NCBI RefSeq assembly: GCF_020880975.1
Contig: NZ_JAJIWP010000008.1
Coordinates: 26,151 to 90,150, forward strand
Reading direction: 5' to 3'
DNA from: Mucilaginibacter sp. UR6-1
GTDB lineage: Bacteria > Bacteroidota > Bacteroidia > Sphingobacteriales > Sphingobacteriaceae
DNA length: 64,000 nt
The notes beneath the pieces are model-generated. The model did no database searches. It was not told the DNA's origin and saw only the letters and a list, made by a program, of their open reading frames with translations. Within the stretch, counting starts at the first letter, position 1. Every line of letters begins with the position of its first letter. Shown one piece after another: positions 16,908 through 26,077 of this stretch. Made by a program: the position numbers and the translations under genes.

Positions 16908-17229
16908 CTAAAATAGCTTTTAACAAAGCTATTCAAAAGCCTCCGGTTTTGTGATGAGCTGGGACGAAAATGTTCTAAAAATGACTGGCAGCAGCTATCC
17001 TTTGACATCGCTATGAGTACTGATCTGCCTGAATGCTATCACGATTAACAATGATGCAATGCGCGCAACAAAGTACCCGGACAATTAATTGAATTCTGGG
17101 CCGAACCTGTCAGCCAACAAAATGTCAAATACAGCTTTTCATTTTTCAAAAAGACCGATATGGTTGCCTTATTATTTTCCATCGTATAAAAGGCAGCGGG
17201 AAGTAGTTTCCTTCCTCCCGCTTTTATTA
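16908..17229. other. Intergenic gap between Crp-like and SDR genes
   Basis: This 322-base gap holds no convincing gene; the short frame at 17089-17298 runs into the terminator and the SDR gene and is not coding. It holds the terminator of the SDR gene at its right end and presumably the promoter of the Crp-like gene at its left end. Confidence 0.6.
17191..17226 (-). terminator. Terminator of the SDR gene
   Basis: On the minus strand AGCGGG (17222-17217) can pair with CCCGCT (17200-17195), with further GGAAG/CTTCC pairing inside. The hairpin starts a few bases after the SDR stop codon and is followed by TGCCTTTTAT. Confidence 0.6.
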
Positions 17230-17997
17230 CTACTTCATCAAGCTGATGTTGGTCAATCCGCCATCAGAAAGAATTTCCGTGCCGACGATAAAGGCTGAAT
17301 CATCCGAGGCCAGGAATACAGCAGCTTTCCCGATATCTGAAGGTGTTCCCTGCCTGCCAACTGGTGTGATGTCTATCCATAGATGTTTAACAAAATCGAC
17401 CTTGTCTTCAGGAACAATTTTGCCAAAAACAGGCGTATCGATAGAGCCGGGTGAAAGTGCATTTACCCTGATTTTTCTCGACAAAAGGTCGAGAGACAAT
17501 CCCTTTGCCAAAGAGATAACAGCGGCTTTTGCAGCGGCATAGATGGTCATACCAGGTGCTGCGCGATGTGCGGCGCTTGAACCGATCAGTATGATCGAAG
17601 CTCCGTCGTTTAAATGCGGAAGCGCTTTTTTTACCGTAAAGTAAGCGCTTTTCAAATTGAGATTCATGTATCGGTCATAGCTTTCTTCGGTCACTTCGTC
17701 TATACCTGGCATAGGTACACCGTCGACTATTCCGCCCGCATTTACGACCAGGATGTCGATCTTGCCGAATTTATCAGCGGTCTTACTGAATATATTTTCC
17801 AGTTCCTCAAGGTTGGTTACGTCAGCCTTAATACTGATGAATCCTGATCCAAGCTCTTTACCCGAGCTGTCTAACGTTGCCTGGTTTCTTCCAGTAATAG
17901 CGCCTACTGCGCCTTCGTTCATCAAGGCTTCTGCAATGCCAAATCCTATGCCGCTGTTACCACCGGTAACAATGGCTACTTTGTTCTTTAATTTCAT
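17230..17997 (-). CDS. SDR family NAD(P)-dependent oxidoreductase
   Basis: The 255-residue protein is a classical short-chain dehydrogenase. It has the cofactor motif TGGNSGIG (residues 11-18), NAG in LVVNAGG, a catalytic Ser in LIGSSAAH, and the YxxxK motif in YAAAKAA. The C-terminal ILSDGGLTN is usual for the family. It should oxidise or reduce an alcohol/ketone pair; the substrate is not visible. It lies 174 bases downstream of a SnoaL-like gene and upstream of a Crp-like regulator gene, all leftward, which suggests a small accessory unit. Confidence 0.95.
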   Translation of the reverse strand: MKLKNKVAIVTGGNSGIGFGIAEALMNEGAVGAITGRNQATLDSSGKELGSGFISIKADVTNLEELENIFSKTADKFGKIDILVVNAGGIVDGVPMPGIDEVTEESYDRYMNLNLKSAYFTVKKALPHLNDGASIILIGSSAAHRAAPGMTIYAAAKAAVISLAKGLSLDLLSRKIRVNALSPGSIDTPVFGKIVPEDKVDFVKHLWIDITPVGRQGTPSDIGKAAVFLASDDSAFIVGTEILSDGGLTNISLMK

Positions 17998-18171
17998 TTT
18001 CCTGATTATTTATTTCGTACCAAAAGTGAGACATTCCACGCTCCGGGATAAAGGAGATTTGTTAAAAATACAGCGTGATAAATGTCAATTAATACTGATA
18101 AAACCGAAATCAGTTATATCAGTATTGGTATAACAAGAAGGGAGTGTAACTCCACTTCCGAACGCAGGTAT

Positions 18172-18723
18172 TTACAATTTAGCTTTATTAGATACCTCGA
18201 AAGAATCCTCTAATATGTGGTAGTAAGTCAGGAGTCCGTCCTTCACAACAATATCAATACAGAAATCCGATTTCATCACTTTGCCGTTTTTGATCATCTT
18301 GGATTCCAGATTGCCAAGAATTACAACCCTGTCGCCTTTGCTTAACATATCGGTGAAATTTAATTTTACAGGCTTAATATTTGCCTTAAGAAGCCTAAAG
18401 CTATCTGCGATCCCTTTTCTTCCTGTCCTTTTACCGATCCAGGGAACAGTCTTTGTATCGCCTGGAATAGACAGTTCGCCATTTTCGGCAAAAAGGCCCG
18501 CTAATTCTTCAGGTGTGGCGCCGGATTTGAATCTGTCAAAGAAGTGGTTTACCGCTTTAATTGCTGCAGAATCCTGAACGCCTGCCTGTGCAGCGGTACT
18601 TATGCTGCAATTGATATGTGAACTGTTGCGATTAACATTGGCAACAATAGCACCCTTTACATTTAGATTGCTGGCGGCTATCAATAGGACAGCTACACCA
18701 GATATGAACATTGTTTTTTTCAT
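18172..18723 (-). CDS. Exported SnoaL/limonene-epoxide-hydrolase-like protein
   Basis: The 183-residue product begins with an export signal (MKKTMFISGVAVLLIAASNL...) followed by a 45-residue spacer. An NTF2-like domain (about residues 52-175) follows, with NHFFDRFKSGA at its first helix and SDFCIDIVVKDGLLTYYHILED at its last strands. Such folds act as hydrolases, isomerases or small-ligand binders. Conserved catalytic acid residues cannot be assigned with confidence. An exported version is less common than cytosolic ones. It is the first gene of a leftward trio with the SDR and Crp-like genes. Confidence 0.8.
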   Translation of the reverse strand: MKKTMFISGVAVLLIAASNLNVKGAIVANVNRNSSHINCSISTAAQAGVQDSAAIKAVNHFFDRFKSGATPEELAGLFAENGELSIPGDTKTVPWIGKRTGRKGIADSFRLLKANIKPVKLNFTDMLSKGDRVVILGNLESKMIKNGKVMKSDFCIDIVVKDGLLTYYHILEDSFEVSNKAKL

Positions 18724-19305
18724 TTTCTTTAAATTTTATACTTAAGACAAAATTAGCTTCGATGCCTGAGCGGGAGATTGATATTTGTTAATAAAGCGAT
18801 GTGATTAAAGTCAATAAATCTTTGACACGTGCATTAAACAATCAAAATTTTAACGAAAACAACTATCTAAAAAATAGTGGTTTAGCTTTTTAAAAGACAC
18901 TGAAAATTCAGGCGTGGGCGCGTTTTACAGTTAAACTAACTATCACGGGTCGATCTGGTCCGGGTAGGTTTTGGTTCGAGCCCCCTCTGTCGGGCGACAG
19001 ATAGAGAGCAAGGACAATTAAACGGCCGGTTGCTTAGGGACGGATAAATAGTTTCTTAGACTTTTTAAGTAGAAAAGAACAATTCAAATTGTCTTTATAG
19101 TAACTCACTAAATGATTAAACAAAATTAGCTTTCGGCCATCATCTGACAAGATATTGATTTTTTTAACTATTTGATGATCAGTATTTTAATGAATTAATT
19201 ACCATTTTACACGAAAAAGCGTAAAAAAGAATCAATTTAGTAAAATACGAAAACCTGCAAATTTTTGATTTGCAGGTTTTTAGTGAATTTTGGTATGTAA
19301 ATCAG
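18724..19305. other. Long intergenic region with a tRNA-like fragment
   Basis: No gene is seen in these 582 bases. Around 18965-18985 the plus strand reads GGTTCGAGCCCCC, which resembles a tRNA T-arm, directly followed by a small hairpin (TCTGTC...GACAGA). No full cloverleaf can be folded. It may be a degraded tRNA or an integration relic beside the intact tRNA-Ser at 19306; it may also be chance. Confidence 0.35.
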
Positions 19306-19393
19306 CGGAGAGGGAGGGATTTGAACCCTCGATACGCTTTTGACGTATACACACTTTCCAGGCGTGCTCTTTCGACCACTCAGACACCTCTCC
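19306..19393 (-). tRNA. tRNA-Ser (anticodon GGA)
   Basis: An 88-base gene on the minus strand. The 7-bp acceptor stem pairs GGAGAGG (19393-19387) with CCTCTCC (19313-19307), with a G discriminator at 19306. The anticodon stem CACGC/GTGTG encloses the loop CTGGAAA, giving anticodon GGA, which reads UCC and UCU. A long variable arm (TATACGTCAAAAGCGTAT) is typical of serine tRNAs, and the T-arm has GGGTTCAAATCCC. No CCA is encoded. Confidence 0.97.
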
Positions 19394-19423
19394 TTTTTAT
19401 GCTTGTGGGGCAGCAAAGGTAAT

Positions 19424-19431
19424 ACATTATA
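19424..19431 (-). promoter_or_regulatory. -7 element of the tRNA-Ser promoter
   Basis: TACCTTTG on the minus strand, 31 bases before the tRNA 5' end, matches the Bacteroidota -7 consensus TAnnTTTG. It is the same octamer as in the three promoters near the right end of the window. No clear -33 element is found at the usual spacing. Confidence 0.7.
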
Positions 19432-19678
19432 GGCATCTTTAAACAAAAAAGCGAAACCGGGCCATTACACCGATCTCGCTACGCTCTAATAAACATAAAA
19501 GTAAAACTAATCTAAACCCACTATATCTACGTTCTGGTTGTTAGATGCTGGGCAGGTGCAAAAGTTTAATCACAATCTAAATTTTTTTACAGCCTTGTGC
19601 ATATCGCTTATTTTTAGCTTATGTTTGCCTGATGATAGCCTGTTGCTGTCAGTAATAATCAATCTGTACCAAGTTTAA

Positions 19679-20650
19679 ATGCCCGGCATTAACGAAATTA
19701 AAAAGCCCATTGCTGCCGATGTTGACGCGTTCGAGGCCAAGTTTAAAGCATCAATGCAAAGCTCGGTGCCATTGCTTGACCGTATAACGCATTATATAGT
19801 TAAGCGCAAAGGCAAGCAGATACGGCCCATGTTCGTTTTTTTTTCGGCCAGTATTTGCGGGGGTATAAATGAGAGCACCCACCGGGGCGCGGCATTGGTT
19901 GAACTGCTGCATACCGCCACGCTGGTGCATGATGATGTGGTTGATAACTCTTACCAGCGCCGGGGCTTTTTCTCCATCAACGCCTTATGGAAAAATAAGA
20001 TAGCCGTTTTGGTGGGCGATTACCTGCTCTCAAAAGGCCTGTTGCTTTCTATTGATAACGGCGATTTTACACTGCTCAAAATTGTATCCGAAGCGGTTAA
20101 GCAAATGAGCGAGGGCGAGTTGCTGCAGGTTGAAAAGGTGCGCCGTATGGATGTGGACGAGCCTGTTTATTACGAGGTGATCCGCCAAAAAACGGCATCG
20201 CTTATTGCGGCCTGCTGTGCCTGCGGCGCGGCATCTGCCGGGGCGAGTGACGAGGTGGTTAAAAAAATGCACGACTTTGGCGAGAACATCGGCATCGCTT
20301 TCCAGATAAAGGATGACATGTTTGATTTTGGTACCGATGATGTAGGCAAACCTCTTGGCATTGATATTAAAGAAAAAAAGGTTACCCTGCCATTGATCTA
20401 CGCCTTAAAAAATACCGACCCGGCACAGAAAAAGCGTATGATGAGCCTCGTTAAAAATCATAACGACGAGCCTGAAAAAATCATGCAGATCATTGCTTTT
20501 GTTAAACAGGCCGGCGGACTTGAATATGCCGAAACGCAGATGAAAAAATATCAGGAACGGGCGTTTGATATCCTCCGCACTTTTCCGGAGGGTGAGGCGC
20601 GTACCGGGCTCGAACAATTAGTACGCTACACTACCGAAAGGAACAAATAA
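19679..20650 (+). CDS. Polyprenyl diphosphate synthase
   Basis: The 323-residue protein has both Asp-rich motifs of trans-prenyltransferases: DDVVD at residues 85-89 and DDMFD at 212-216, plus KGKQIRP near residue 45 for the diphosphate. It should chain isopentenyl units on to an allylic diphosphate to give the long tail of menaquinone. In this phylum the chain length is usually C35, but that cannot be read from the sequence. The stop codon overlaps the next gene's start by one base (TAATG), so the TerC-type gene is translationally coupled. Confidence 0.95.
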   Translation: MPGINEIKKPIAADVDAFEAKFKASMQSSVPLLDRITHYIVKRKGKQIRPMFVFFSASICGGINESTHRGAALVELLHTATLVHDDVVDNSYQRRGFFSINALWKNKIAVLVGDYLLSKGLLLSIDNGDFTLLKIVSEAVKQMSEGELLQVEKVRRMDVDEPVYYEVIRQKTASLIAACCACGAASAGASDEVVKKMHDFGENIGIAFQIKDDMFDFGTDDVGKPLGIDIKEKKVTLPLIYALKNTDPAQKKRMMSLVKNHNDEPEKIMQIIAFVKQAGGLEYAETQMKKYQERAFDILRTFPEGEARTGLEQLVRYTTERNK

Positions 20651-21702
20651 TGACAAATGAGCTTGTTTTTATTATTGGCTTTATAGTTTTTATAGGGTTG
20701 ATGCTCGCTATTGACCTGGGCATGTTCGCCAAAAGGAACAAGCCTGTAAGCGCACGCCAGGCTGCTATTATGAGTGGTGTGTGGGTGATACTGGCGCTGG
20801 GTTTTTACTGGCTTATTACCCAATACGGGCACCTGTTGCATGGTATTGACAATTTTGCCGAGTTACAAAAAAAGAACCTTGATAACGCGCACAAGCTCAA
20901 GCTTAACCCGGCAGATTTTGATGCCAGCCTTGCACTGTACCGCAAAAACCTCGGGCTTGAATTTATAACCGGTTATGTGGTGGAGTATGCCCTCTCGGTT
21001 GATAATATTTTTGTGATGGTGCTTATATTCTCGGCCTTTGGCGTTGAGGAGAAATACTACCATAAAGTACTGGTTTGGGGTATACTGGGCGCTATTGTAA
21101 TGCGCTTTGTGTTTATATTTTTAGGTGCGGCGCTTATTGAAAATTTCCATTGGATACTGTACATCTTCGGTGTATTCCTGATCTATACAGGTATTACCAT
21201 GTTTATAAACCGTAACCAGGATGAAAAGATAGACCCGCAGAACCATAAGGTAGTAAAATTCGCTTCGCGCTATTTTGGCATACACCCGCATTTTGAGGGA
21301 GGGCGGTTTTTTGTGAAACGCGATGGTAAACGCCTGCTTACACCACTGTTTTTGGTATTGCTGATTATTGAATTTACCGATGTGATATTCGCGGTGGATT
21401 CCATACCGGCCATATTTTCGGTTACTAAGGATCCTTACATCGTTTTCTTCTCCAATATATTCGCCATTTTAGGCTTGCGCTCCATGTTCTTTTTGTTGGT
21501 GAACATTATCGAAAAGTTTCATTATCTCAAGGTGGGTTTGGCTGCACTGCTGGTATTTATCGGTATAAAAATGCTTGCCGGCCATTATTTTGAGGAGTGG
21601 GGTTTTGATACCATACACTCGCTTTTTGTAATTGTAGGTATACTGGCGTTAAGTATTGCGGCATCGCTAATGTTCCCTAAAAAGCAAGTAAGCCATAAAT
21701 AA
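20650..21702 (+). CDS. TerC/Alx family integral membrane protein
   Basis: The 350-residue protein has about nine membrane segments and the family's two acidic motifs: EYALSVDNIFVM and EFTDVIFAVDSIPAIF. Alx/TerC proteins export manganese or other divalent cations, and the Asp/Glu residues in these helices form the ion path. A long loop (about residues 58-110) separates the second and third segments. It is coupled to the polyprenyl synthase gene by a one-base overlap. A terminator hairpin follows within a few bases. Confidence 0.92.
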   Translation: MTNELVFIIGFIVFIGLMLAIDLGMFAKRNKPVSARQAAIMSGVWVILALGFYWLITQYGHLLHGIDNFAELQKKNLDNAHKLKLNPADFDASLALYRKNLGLEFITGYVVEYALSVDNIFVMVLIFSAFGVEEKYYHKVLVWGILGAIVMRFVFIFLGAALIENFHWILYIFGVFLIYTGITMFINRNQDEKIDPQNHKVVKFASRYFGIHPHFEGGRFFVKRDGKRLLTPLFLVLLIIEFTDVIFAVDSIPAIFSVTKDPYIVFFSNIFAILGLRSMFFLLVNIIEKFHYLKVGLAALLVFIGIKMLAGHYFEEWGFDTIHSLFVIVGILALSIAASLMFPKKQVSHK

Positions 21703-21703
21703 A

Positions 21704-21731
21704 AAATGCCTCCGTGTTAGCGAAGGCATTT
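21704..21731. terminator. Bidirectional terminator between convergent genes
   Basis: AAATGCCT (21704-21711) pairs with AGGCATTT (21724-21731) over a 12-base loop. A-runs lie on the left and T-runs on the right. It lies between the TerC-type gene and the leftward lipoprotein gene, ending transcription from both. Confidence 0.8.
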
Positions 21732-21749
21732 GCAAATAATGTATTATGC

Positions 21750-22160
21750 TTATCGTACCGAATCAATTAAAACCACTTTAAGCGTTGATGAGGTAGGACG
21801 CGGAGGGGTGTCCGAAGTTCCGTTGGCATCATAATATTGTGCGGTTATCTGGATGCCTCCAGCAAAGGTTACGTATGAATAGGTTACCTGGTCATATAAA
21901 AATGGCAATTGCTCATAGCCATCTCCTTCACGGTTCATGTAAACTAATACACCCCCATTTTCTTGAATATAGTCATCAATTTCGGGCATATCTAAATTTA
22001 CATACCATGAGTTAAGGTCACTGTCATACTGCCATGCTGATGAGCTAACCGGGAATACTACGGTTTGGTTAGGCTGTATAACCTGGGTAACTTCTTTTTT
22101 GCATGATGAGGCAAATAGTGCTATGCCGAACAACAGTGCGAGGGTCAAAATTCTTTTCAT
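21750..22160 (-). CDS. Small lipoprotein of unknown function
   Basis: The 136-residue product has a lipoprotein signal ending in ASSC (Cys20). The mature part is rich in Tyr, Trp and beta-strand-forming residues (YSYVTFAGGIQITAQYYD, then STLKVVLID). Such short lipoproteins are common in Bacteroidota and have no known role. It is transcribed leftward from a short region it shares with the rightward gene at 22279. No motif for an enzyme or metal site is visible. Confidence 0.75.
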   Translation of the reverse strand: MKRILTLALLFGIALFASSCKKEVTQVIQPNQTVVFPVSSSAWQYDSDLNSWYVNLDMPEIDDYIQENGGVLVYMNREGDGYEQLPFLYDQVTYSYVTFAGGIQITAQYYDANGTSDTPPRPTSSTLKVVLIDSVR

Positions 22161-22224
22161 ATTGTAATGTTTTTATAAGGGTAAGAACAATTTTGCCGCA
22201 AAAGGTTTAACCCTTTTGCGTAAA

Positions 22225-22232
22225 TATATTTG
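22225..22232 (+). promoter_or_regulatory. -7 element before the gene at 22279
   Basis: TATATTTG matches TAnnTTTG exactly and lies 46 bases before the ATG. A -33 element (TTG/TTTG) is not found at the usual 19-21 base spacing, so the call is tentative. Confidence 0.5.
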
Positions 22233-22278
22233 CAGATAAGCTGTTGTTGCATATCTTTATAACTAATAACTTAGTTTA

Positions 22279-23376
22279 ATGCGATCCTTATTGTACCTTT
22301 TATTGTTGTTGCCTTTAAGTAGCATAGGCCAGTATAAAATTACAGGCAGGGTGCTTAATGCTGTTGATAATAAGCCTATTGATAAAGCAAGTGTGTTACT
22401 CAACAACACCACCATCGGTACGGCCAGCATTGCCAATGGCGGCTTCAGTCTGGTAAATGTTAAGGGCGGTAAGTACGAAATTGTAATATCGGCAGTAGGG
22501 TATGAGGCTTACATGGGCAACGTATTTATTGATGGTGCCGATATTGATCTGAAAGATATAAAGCTAATTTCAAAGTCTATAGTACTGAATGAGGTTAACG
22601 TACGGCCTGATGCGGAATGGTTTGCCAAGTTTGATGCTTTTAAGCGGGAGTTTATAGGTTCATCAAAACTGGCATCAAAATGCAAAATACTTAACCCGGA
22701 GATACTTGATCTGGAATACAGCGATAATAAACTGGTATTAAAGGCATCAACAGATGATTTTTTAATTATTGAGAACGAGCAGTTGGGTTATCGTATTAAG
22801 TACCTGCTCAAGGAGTTTGTACGTGACAACCGGAACAGGATGCTTTTTTATGCCGGTTCAACCCTGTTTCAGGAGATGAAGGGAACGGCATCGCAAAAAA
22901 AGAAATGGAGGAAGAACAGGCTCAAAGTTTATGAGGGCTCGCAGGTGCATTTTTTACGCTCGGCCATTGGCAACCGCCTTGCTGATGAACATTTTGAAGT
23001 GCTGAGGCTGGTGCGCGATACCACTAAAGGCAAAGGCATCTTTAACCGGGTGCAATACCTCGTAAAGCAACCGCTGGCCGTAACCGATTATATAAAGCAT
23101 ACCGACCAGCGCACGCTCTTCGCGCTGCAGTTTAAAGATTGCCTGTATGTAATGTATAAGCGCAGGCGCAATTCAGAGGAAAATAAATGGGCCATGAACC
23201 TGAAAGAGGCGCCCAAACATGAGGCATCAATTATTGATATCAGGGAAGAGTACGCGGTTTTTGATCTTAACGGGGTAATAACCGATCCGCATAGTGTTAT
23301 AAACGAAGGTACCTGGGCTACACAGCGCATAGCGGAGTTATTGCCCGTAAATTATGAGCCGCCGATTGACGATTAA
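22279..23376 (+). CDS. Exported protein with a carboxypeptidase-regulatory-like domain
   Basis: The 365-residue product has a signal peptide (ending near SSIGQ) followed by a carboxypeptidase-regulatory-like domain (about residues 19-100) with GRVLNAVDNKPIDKASVLL and GGKYEIVISAVGYE. This beta-sandwich is normally the N-terminal domain of outer-membrane receptors. Here a 250-residue domain rich in charged and aromatic residues follows, rather than a plug and barrel. Similar proteins are common in the phylum and of unknown function; a periplasmic or outer-membrane-associated role is likely. An exact -7 promoter element lies 46 bases upstream. Confidence 0.8.
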   Translation: MRSLLYLLLLLPLSSIGQYKITGRVLNAVDNKPIDKASVLLNNTTIGTASIANGGFSLVNVKGGKYEIVISAVGYEAYMGNVFIDGADIDLKDIKLISKSIVLNEVNVRPDAEWFAKFDAFKREFIGSSKLASKCKILNPEILDLEYSDNKLVLKASTDDFLIIENEQLGYRIKYLLKEFVRDNRNRMLFYAGSTLFQEMKGTASQKKKWRKNRLKVYEGSQVHFLRSAIGNRLADEHFEVLRLVRDTTKGKGIFNRVQYLVKQPLAVTDYIKHTDQRTLFALQFKDCLYVMYKRRRNSEENKWAMNLKEAPKHEASIIDIREEYAVFDLNGVITDPHSVINEGTWATQRIAELLPVNYEPPIDD

Positions 23377-23457
23377 AAGGGATAGTTTTTTTATATAATT
23401 TGGTGGGATTATTTTCTCATTATCAGGGCTTTTACGTATTTTTACAGCCTCTAAGCA

Positions 23458-23676
23458 ATGAAACGATTTGGTAAGTACATTTTTTATCTGGCGGTAGCTT
23501 TTTTAAGCCTCATTTTGTGTGTGGTTTTTTATCGCGACCATCCGGATGTGCAGGCGGTATTTTATATTCCGGCGGTAAATGTTTTGCTGTACTCTATTAT
23601 TGCCGATAACCTTTTCCCCTACAAAAACGTTACCGACCGCAAGCGCCAGATACAGCGCAGCCGTCAGCAATTTTAA
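23458..23676 (+). CDS. Small membrane protein, unknown function
   Basis: A 72-residue protein with two likely membrane segments (about residues 6-25 and 33-50) and a basic tail (DRKRQIQRSRQQF). It has its own ATG, no visible signal cleavage site and no known family. It is in the direction of the gene at 22279, after an 81-base gap. It may be a short inner-membrane protein; that it is a real gene is likely but not certain. Confidence 0.6.
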   Translation: MKRFGKYIFYLAVAFLSLILCVVFYRDHPDVQAVFYIPAVNVLLYSIIADNLFPYKNVTDRKRQIQRSRQQF

Positions 23677-23708
23677 TTAAAATTTTTTCTGTTTTTTGCT
23701 GATAAGTA

Positions 23709-26042
23709 TTAGTTGCAATACTTGCGTATGGCATCGTAAGCTTCTTTCAGTCCCAGCTCGCCGGATTTGCTCAGGTCAAGGCACCCATTCTCCTTTTCTT
23801 TTGTGGCTATGCGCGCAAGGCCGCGCAGGTAGTAAGCCTGCTTATCCCTGTCGTTAAAATTAAGCGCGGTATTATAATCGGCTATAGCATCGGCATAGTT
23901 ACGCAGGCGCGCCTTTGCTTCACCGCGGCGAATGTAGGCCAATTTCAAATTGTCCTGCAAACGCAGCGCCTCGGTATAATCTTGTATAGCCCCGCGCGAA
24001 TCTTTCAAGGCGAACTTAGCCACGCCCCGTTGCAAATGTGCCGACGCGTTTTGCGGGTTAAGATCAATAGCGGTATTACAATCTTTTACAGCGGCTATCG
24101 AATCGCGCAGGTTTAGGCGTGCTTTTGATCTTTCTATGTAGATGTTTTCGTTTTGCGGCTCAATTTTAAAGGCGGTATTAAAATCATCAAAACAACCGGC
24201 GGTATCGGCCAGCAAACTTTTGGCAATACCCCGCATCATATAGGCCTTAATGTTTCGTGGGGCTTTTTCAATAGCTAAGCTGTAATAATCCAGTGCGCCC
24301 TGGTATTCTTTCTGCTCCATTTTGGCGCCGCCAAGCAGCAGGTAATTCTCAGGAGCAGGGTTAAGCTGTATGGCATGGTTCAGATCGATCCAGCCGCCCT
24401 CGCTATCACGATCGCGTAGTTTTTCCAATCCCCGGTTACCGTATGCCTCCGCAAAATTGCTGTCAATAGCTATCGCCTTATCAAAATCAAGCAACGCCAC
24501 CCGCGATCCATCCAAATGGCTGCGGGTTATGCCCCTCTGCAGGTAAAAAAATTTGTTTTTAGAATTAAGCGCAATGCCTGCGGTGTACAATTTTAATGCG
24601 CCGTTATAATCGCTTAGTTCATCCTTCGCCATGCCAAGGTTCAGCATAGCCTGTTCATTTTTGGGGTTAAGCTCAAGCGCCTTTTCATAATCGAGCATGG
24701 CCGCCTTATTATTACCGGCACCTGCCTTAGCATCGCCCCGCTTGGTATAAATATCGGTACGGCCGGGATTGATGGCCAATATCTTGTCGTAATCCTTTAT
24801 CGCTTCGGCATACTGGCCCATATCCACCTTCAGATCGGCGCGGGTATTATAGGCGGTTTCACTTTGCGGATTCAGCTCCAGTGCCTTGTTAATATCTTCC
24901 AGCGCGGCAGTGGTATCCTTCATATAATATTTAGCCTTGCCACGCAGCGCGAAAAGGTTATCATTTTTGGGACTGTAAAGCAAGCCGCTATCGGCATCCA
25001 TCACCGCAGCCTCGTATCGCAGGCTATCCACATGCAGATAAGCACGGTTCAGGTAGGCCTCAGCATATTTAGGGTTAAGGCGGATGGCACGGTTAATATC
25101 CTCCATTGCCGAATCAGCCTCGCTTAAATTTTTATAGGCTACGCCCCTGTATAAGTACAACTCAGCATTAACCGGGTTAAGTTCAATCGCTTTAGTGTAA
25201 TCGGCAACGGCACCTTTATTATCGGCGCTATTACTGCGGGCGTTGCCCAGGTAATGATACAGGTCGGTAAGCTTTGGGTTAAGCTTAATGGCCATGTTAT
25301 AATCATCAATGGCGCCCTTATTGTCATTTATATTACTTTTTGCGTTACCGCGATAATAAAATGCTTCGGCATTGCGTGGGTTAAGTTGCAGCGCTTTGTC
25401 AAAATCAGCTATCGCGCCCTTAAAATCCGCAAGGTTACTTTTTGCGTTTGCACGATAGTAGTACACATCGGCATTACGTGGGTTTAATTTAATAGCCTGT
25501 GTATAATCGGCCACGGCGGCGTTGTAATCACGAATGTTGGCCCGGGCTACGCCGCGGTATTCGAACAGCTCGTATTTTTTAGGATTAATGCCTATAGCGC
25601 GGGTAAAATCGGTAATGGCGCCGGCATTATCGCCAATGTTTAGTTTGGCATTGGCGCGGTAGTGAAATATATCGGCATTGCGGCTGTTTTGCAGCACCGC
25701 CTTATCAAAATCAACAATGGCTTCTTTAAACTGCTTCAGGTTGCTTTTAGCATTGGCGCGATAAAAGTAGGCATTAGGGTAATTGTCCTTCAGGCCTATA
25801 ACTGATGTAAAATCATCTATCGCCGCTTTAAAGTTTTGCATGTTACCATTAGCATTGGCGCGGTAAAAGTAGGCGTTCACGTTCTTCGGATTTACCTCGA
25901 TAGCTTTAGTAAATTCCTCAATTGCGCCCTGCTGGTTACCTGCGTTTGCCTTGGTATTACCGCGCTGCACATAAGCATCGCTCGTTTGAGCGAAGGTAAA
26001 AGGGGCATACACGAATAACAGCAACAATAAACAATATCTCAT
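23709..26042 (-). CDS. Large exported TPR-repeat protein
   Basis: The start is placed at 26042 (MRYCLLLLLFVYAPFTFAQ), which gives a proper signal peptide; the ten codons before it are not part of one. The 777-residue product is about 22 tandem tetratricopeptide repeats of 34 residues, with recurrent A-I-x-D-[FY]-[DT]-K-A-[IL]-x-L-[DN]-P and Y-x-x-R-[GA] blocks, ending in a Cys-containing tail (GCLDLSKSGELGLKEAYDAIRKYCN). TPR stacks bind other proteins. It is the last gene of the leftward run with two esterases and two barrels, 35 bases after the esterase stop, so it may scaffold that system; this is inference. Confidence 0.92.
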   Translation of the reverse strand: MRYCLLLLLFVYAPFTFAQTSDAYVQRGNTKANAGNQQGAIEEFTKAIEVNPKNVNAYFYRANANGNMQNFKAAIDDFTSVIGLKDNYPNAYFYRANAKSNLKQFKEAIVDFDKAVLQNSRNADIFHYRANAKLNIGDNAGAITDFTRAIGINPKKYELFEYRGVARANIRDYNAAVADYTQAIKLNPRNADVYYYRANAKSNLADFKGAIADFDKALQLNPRNAEAFYYRGNAKSNINDNKGAIDDYNMAIKLNPKLTDLYHYLGNARSNSADNKGAVADYTKAIELNPVNAELYLYRGVAYKNLSEADSAMEDINRAIRLNPKYAEAYLNRAYLHVDSLRYEAAVMDADSGLLYSPKNDNLFALRGKAKYYMKDTTAALEDINKALELNPQSETAYNTRADLKVDMGQYAEAIKDYDKILAINPGRTDIYTKRGDAKAGAGNNKAAMLDYEKALELNPKNEQAMLNLGMAKDELSDYNGALKLYTAGIALNSKNKFFYLQRGITRSHLDGSRVALLDFDKAIAIDSNFAEAYGNRGLEKLRDRDSEGGWIDLNHAIQLNPAPENYLLLGGAKMEQKEYQGALDYYSLAIEKAPRNIKAYMMRGIAKSLLADTAGCFDDFNTAFKIEPQNENIYIERSKARLNLRDSIAAVKDCNTAIDLNPQNASAHLQRGVAKFALKDSRGAIQDYTEALRLQDNLKLAYIRRGEAKARLRNYADAIADYNTALNFNDRDKQAYYLRGLARIATKEKENGCLDLSKSGELGLKEAYDAIRKYCN

Positions 26043-26077
26043 ATAAATGCAAAACCTGTTTAGGTGATACAATAGTC

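Noticed and set aside
17089..17298. Rightward frame in the gap after the Crp-like gene
   Set aside because: It covers the SDR terminator and overlaps the SDR gene, with no recognisable domain.
25000..26000. Possible CRISPR-like regular repeats
   Set aside because: The regularity comes from about 34-residue TPR codons, not from short identical DNA repeats with spacers.
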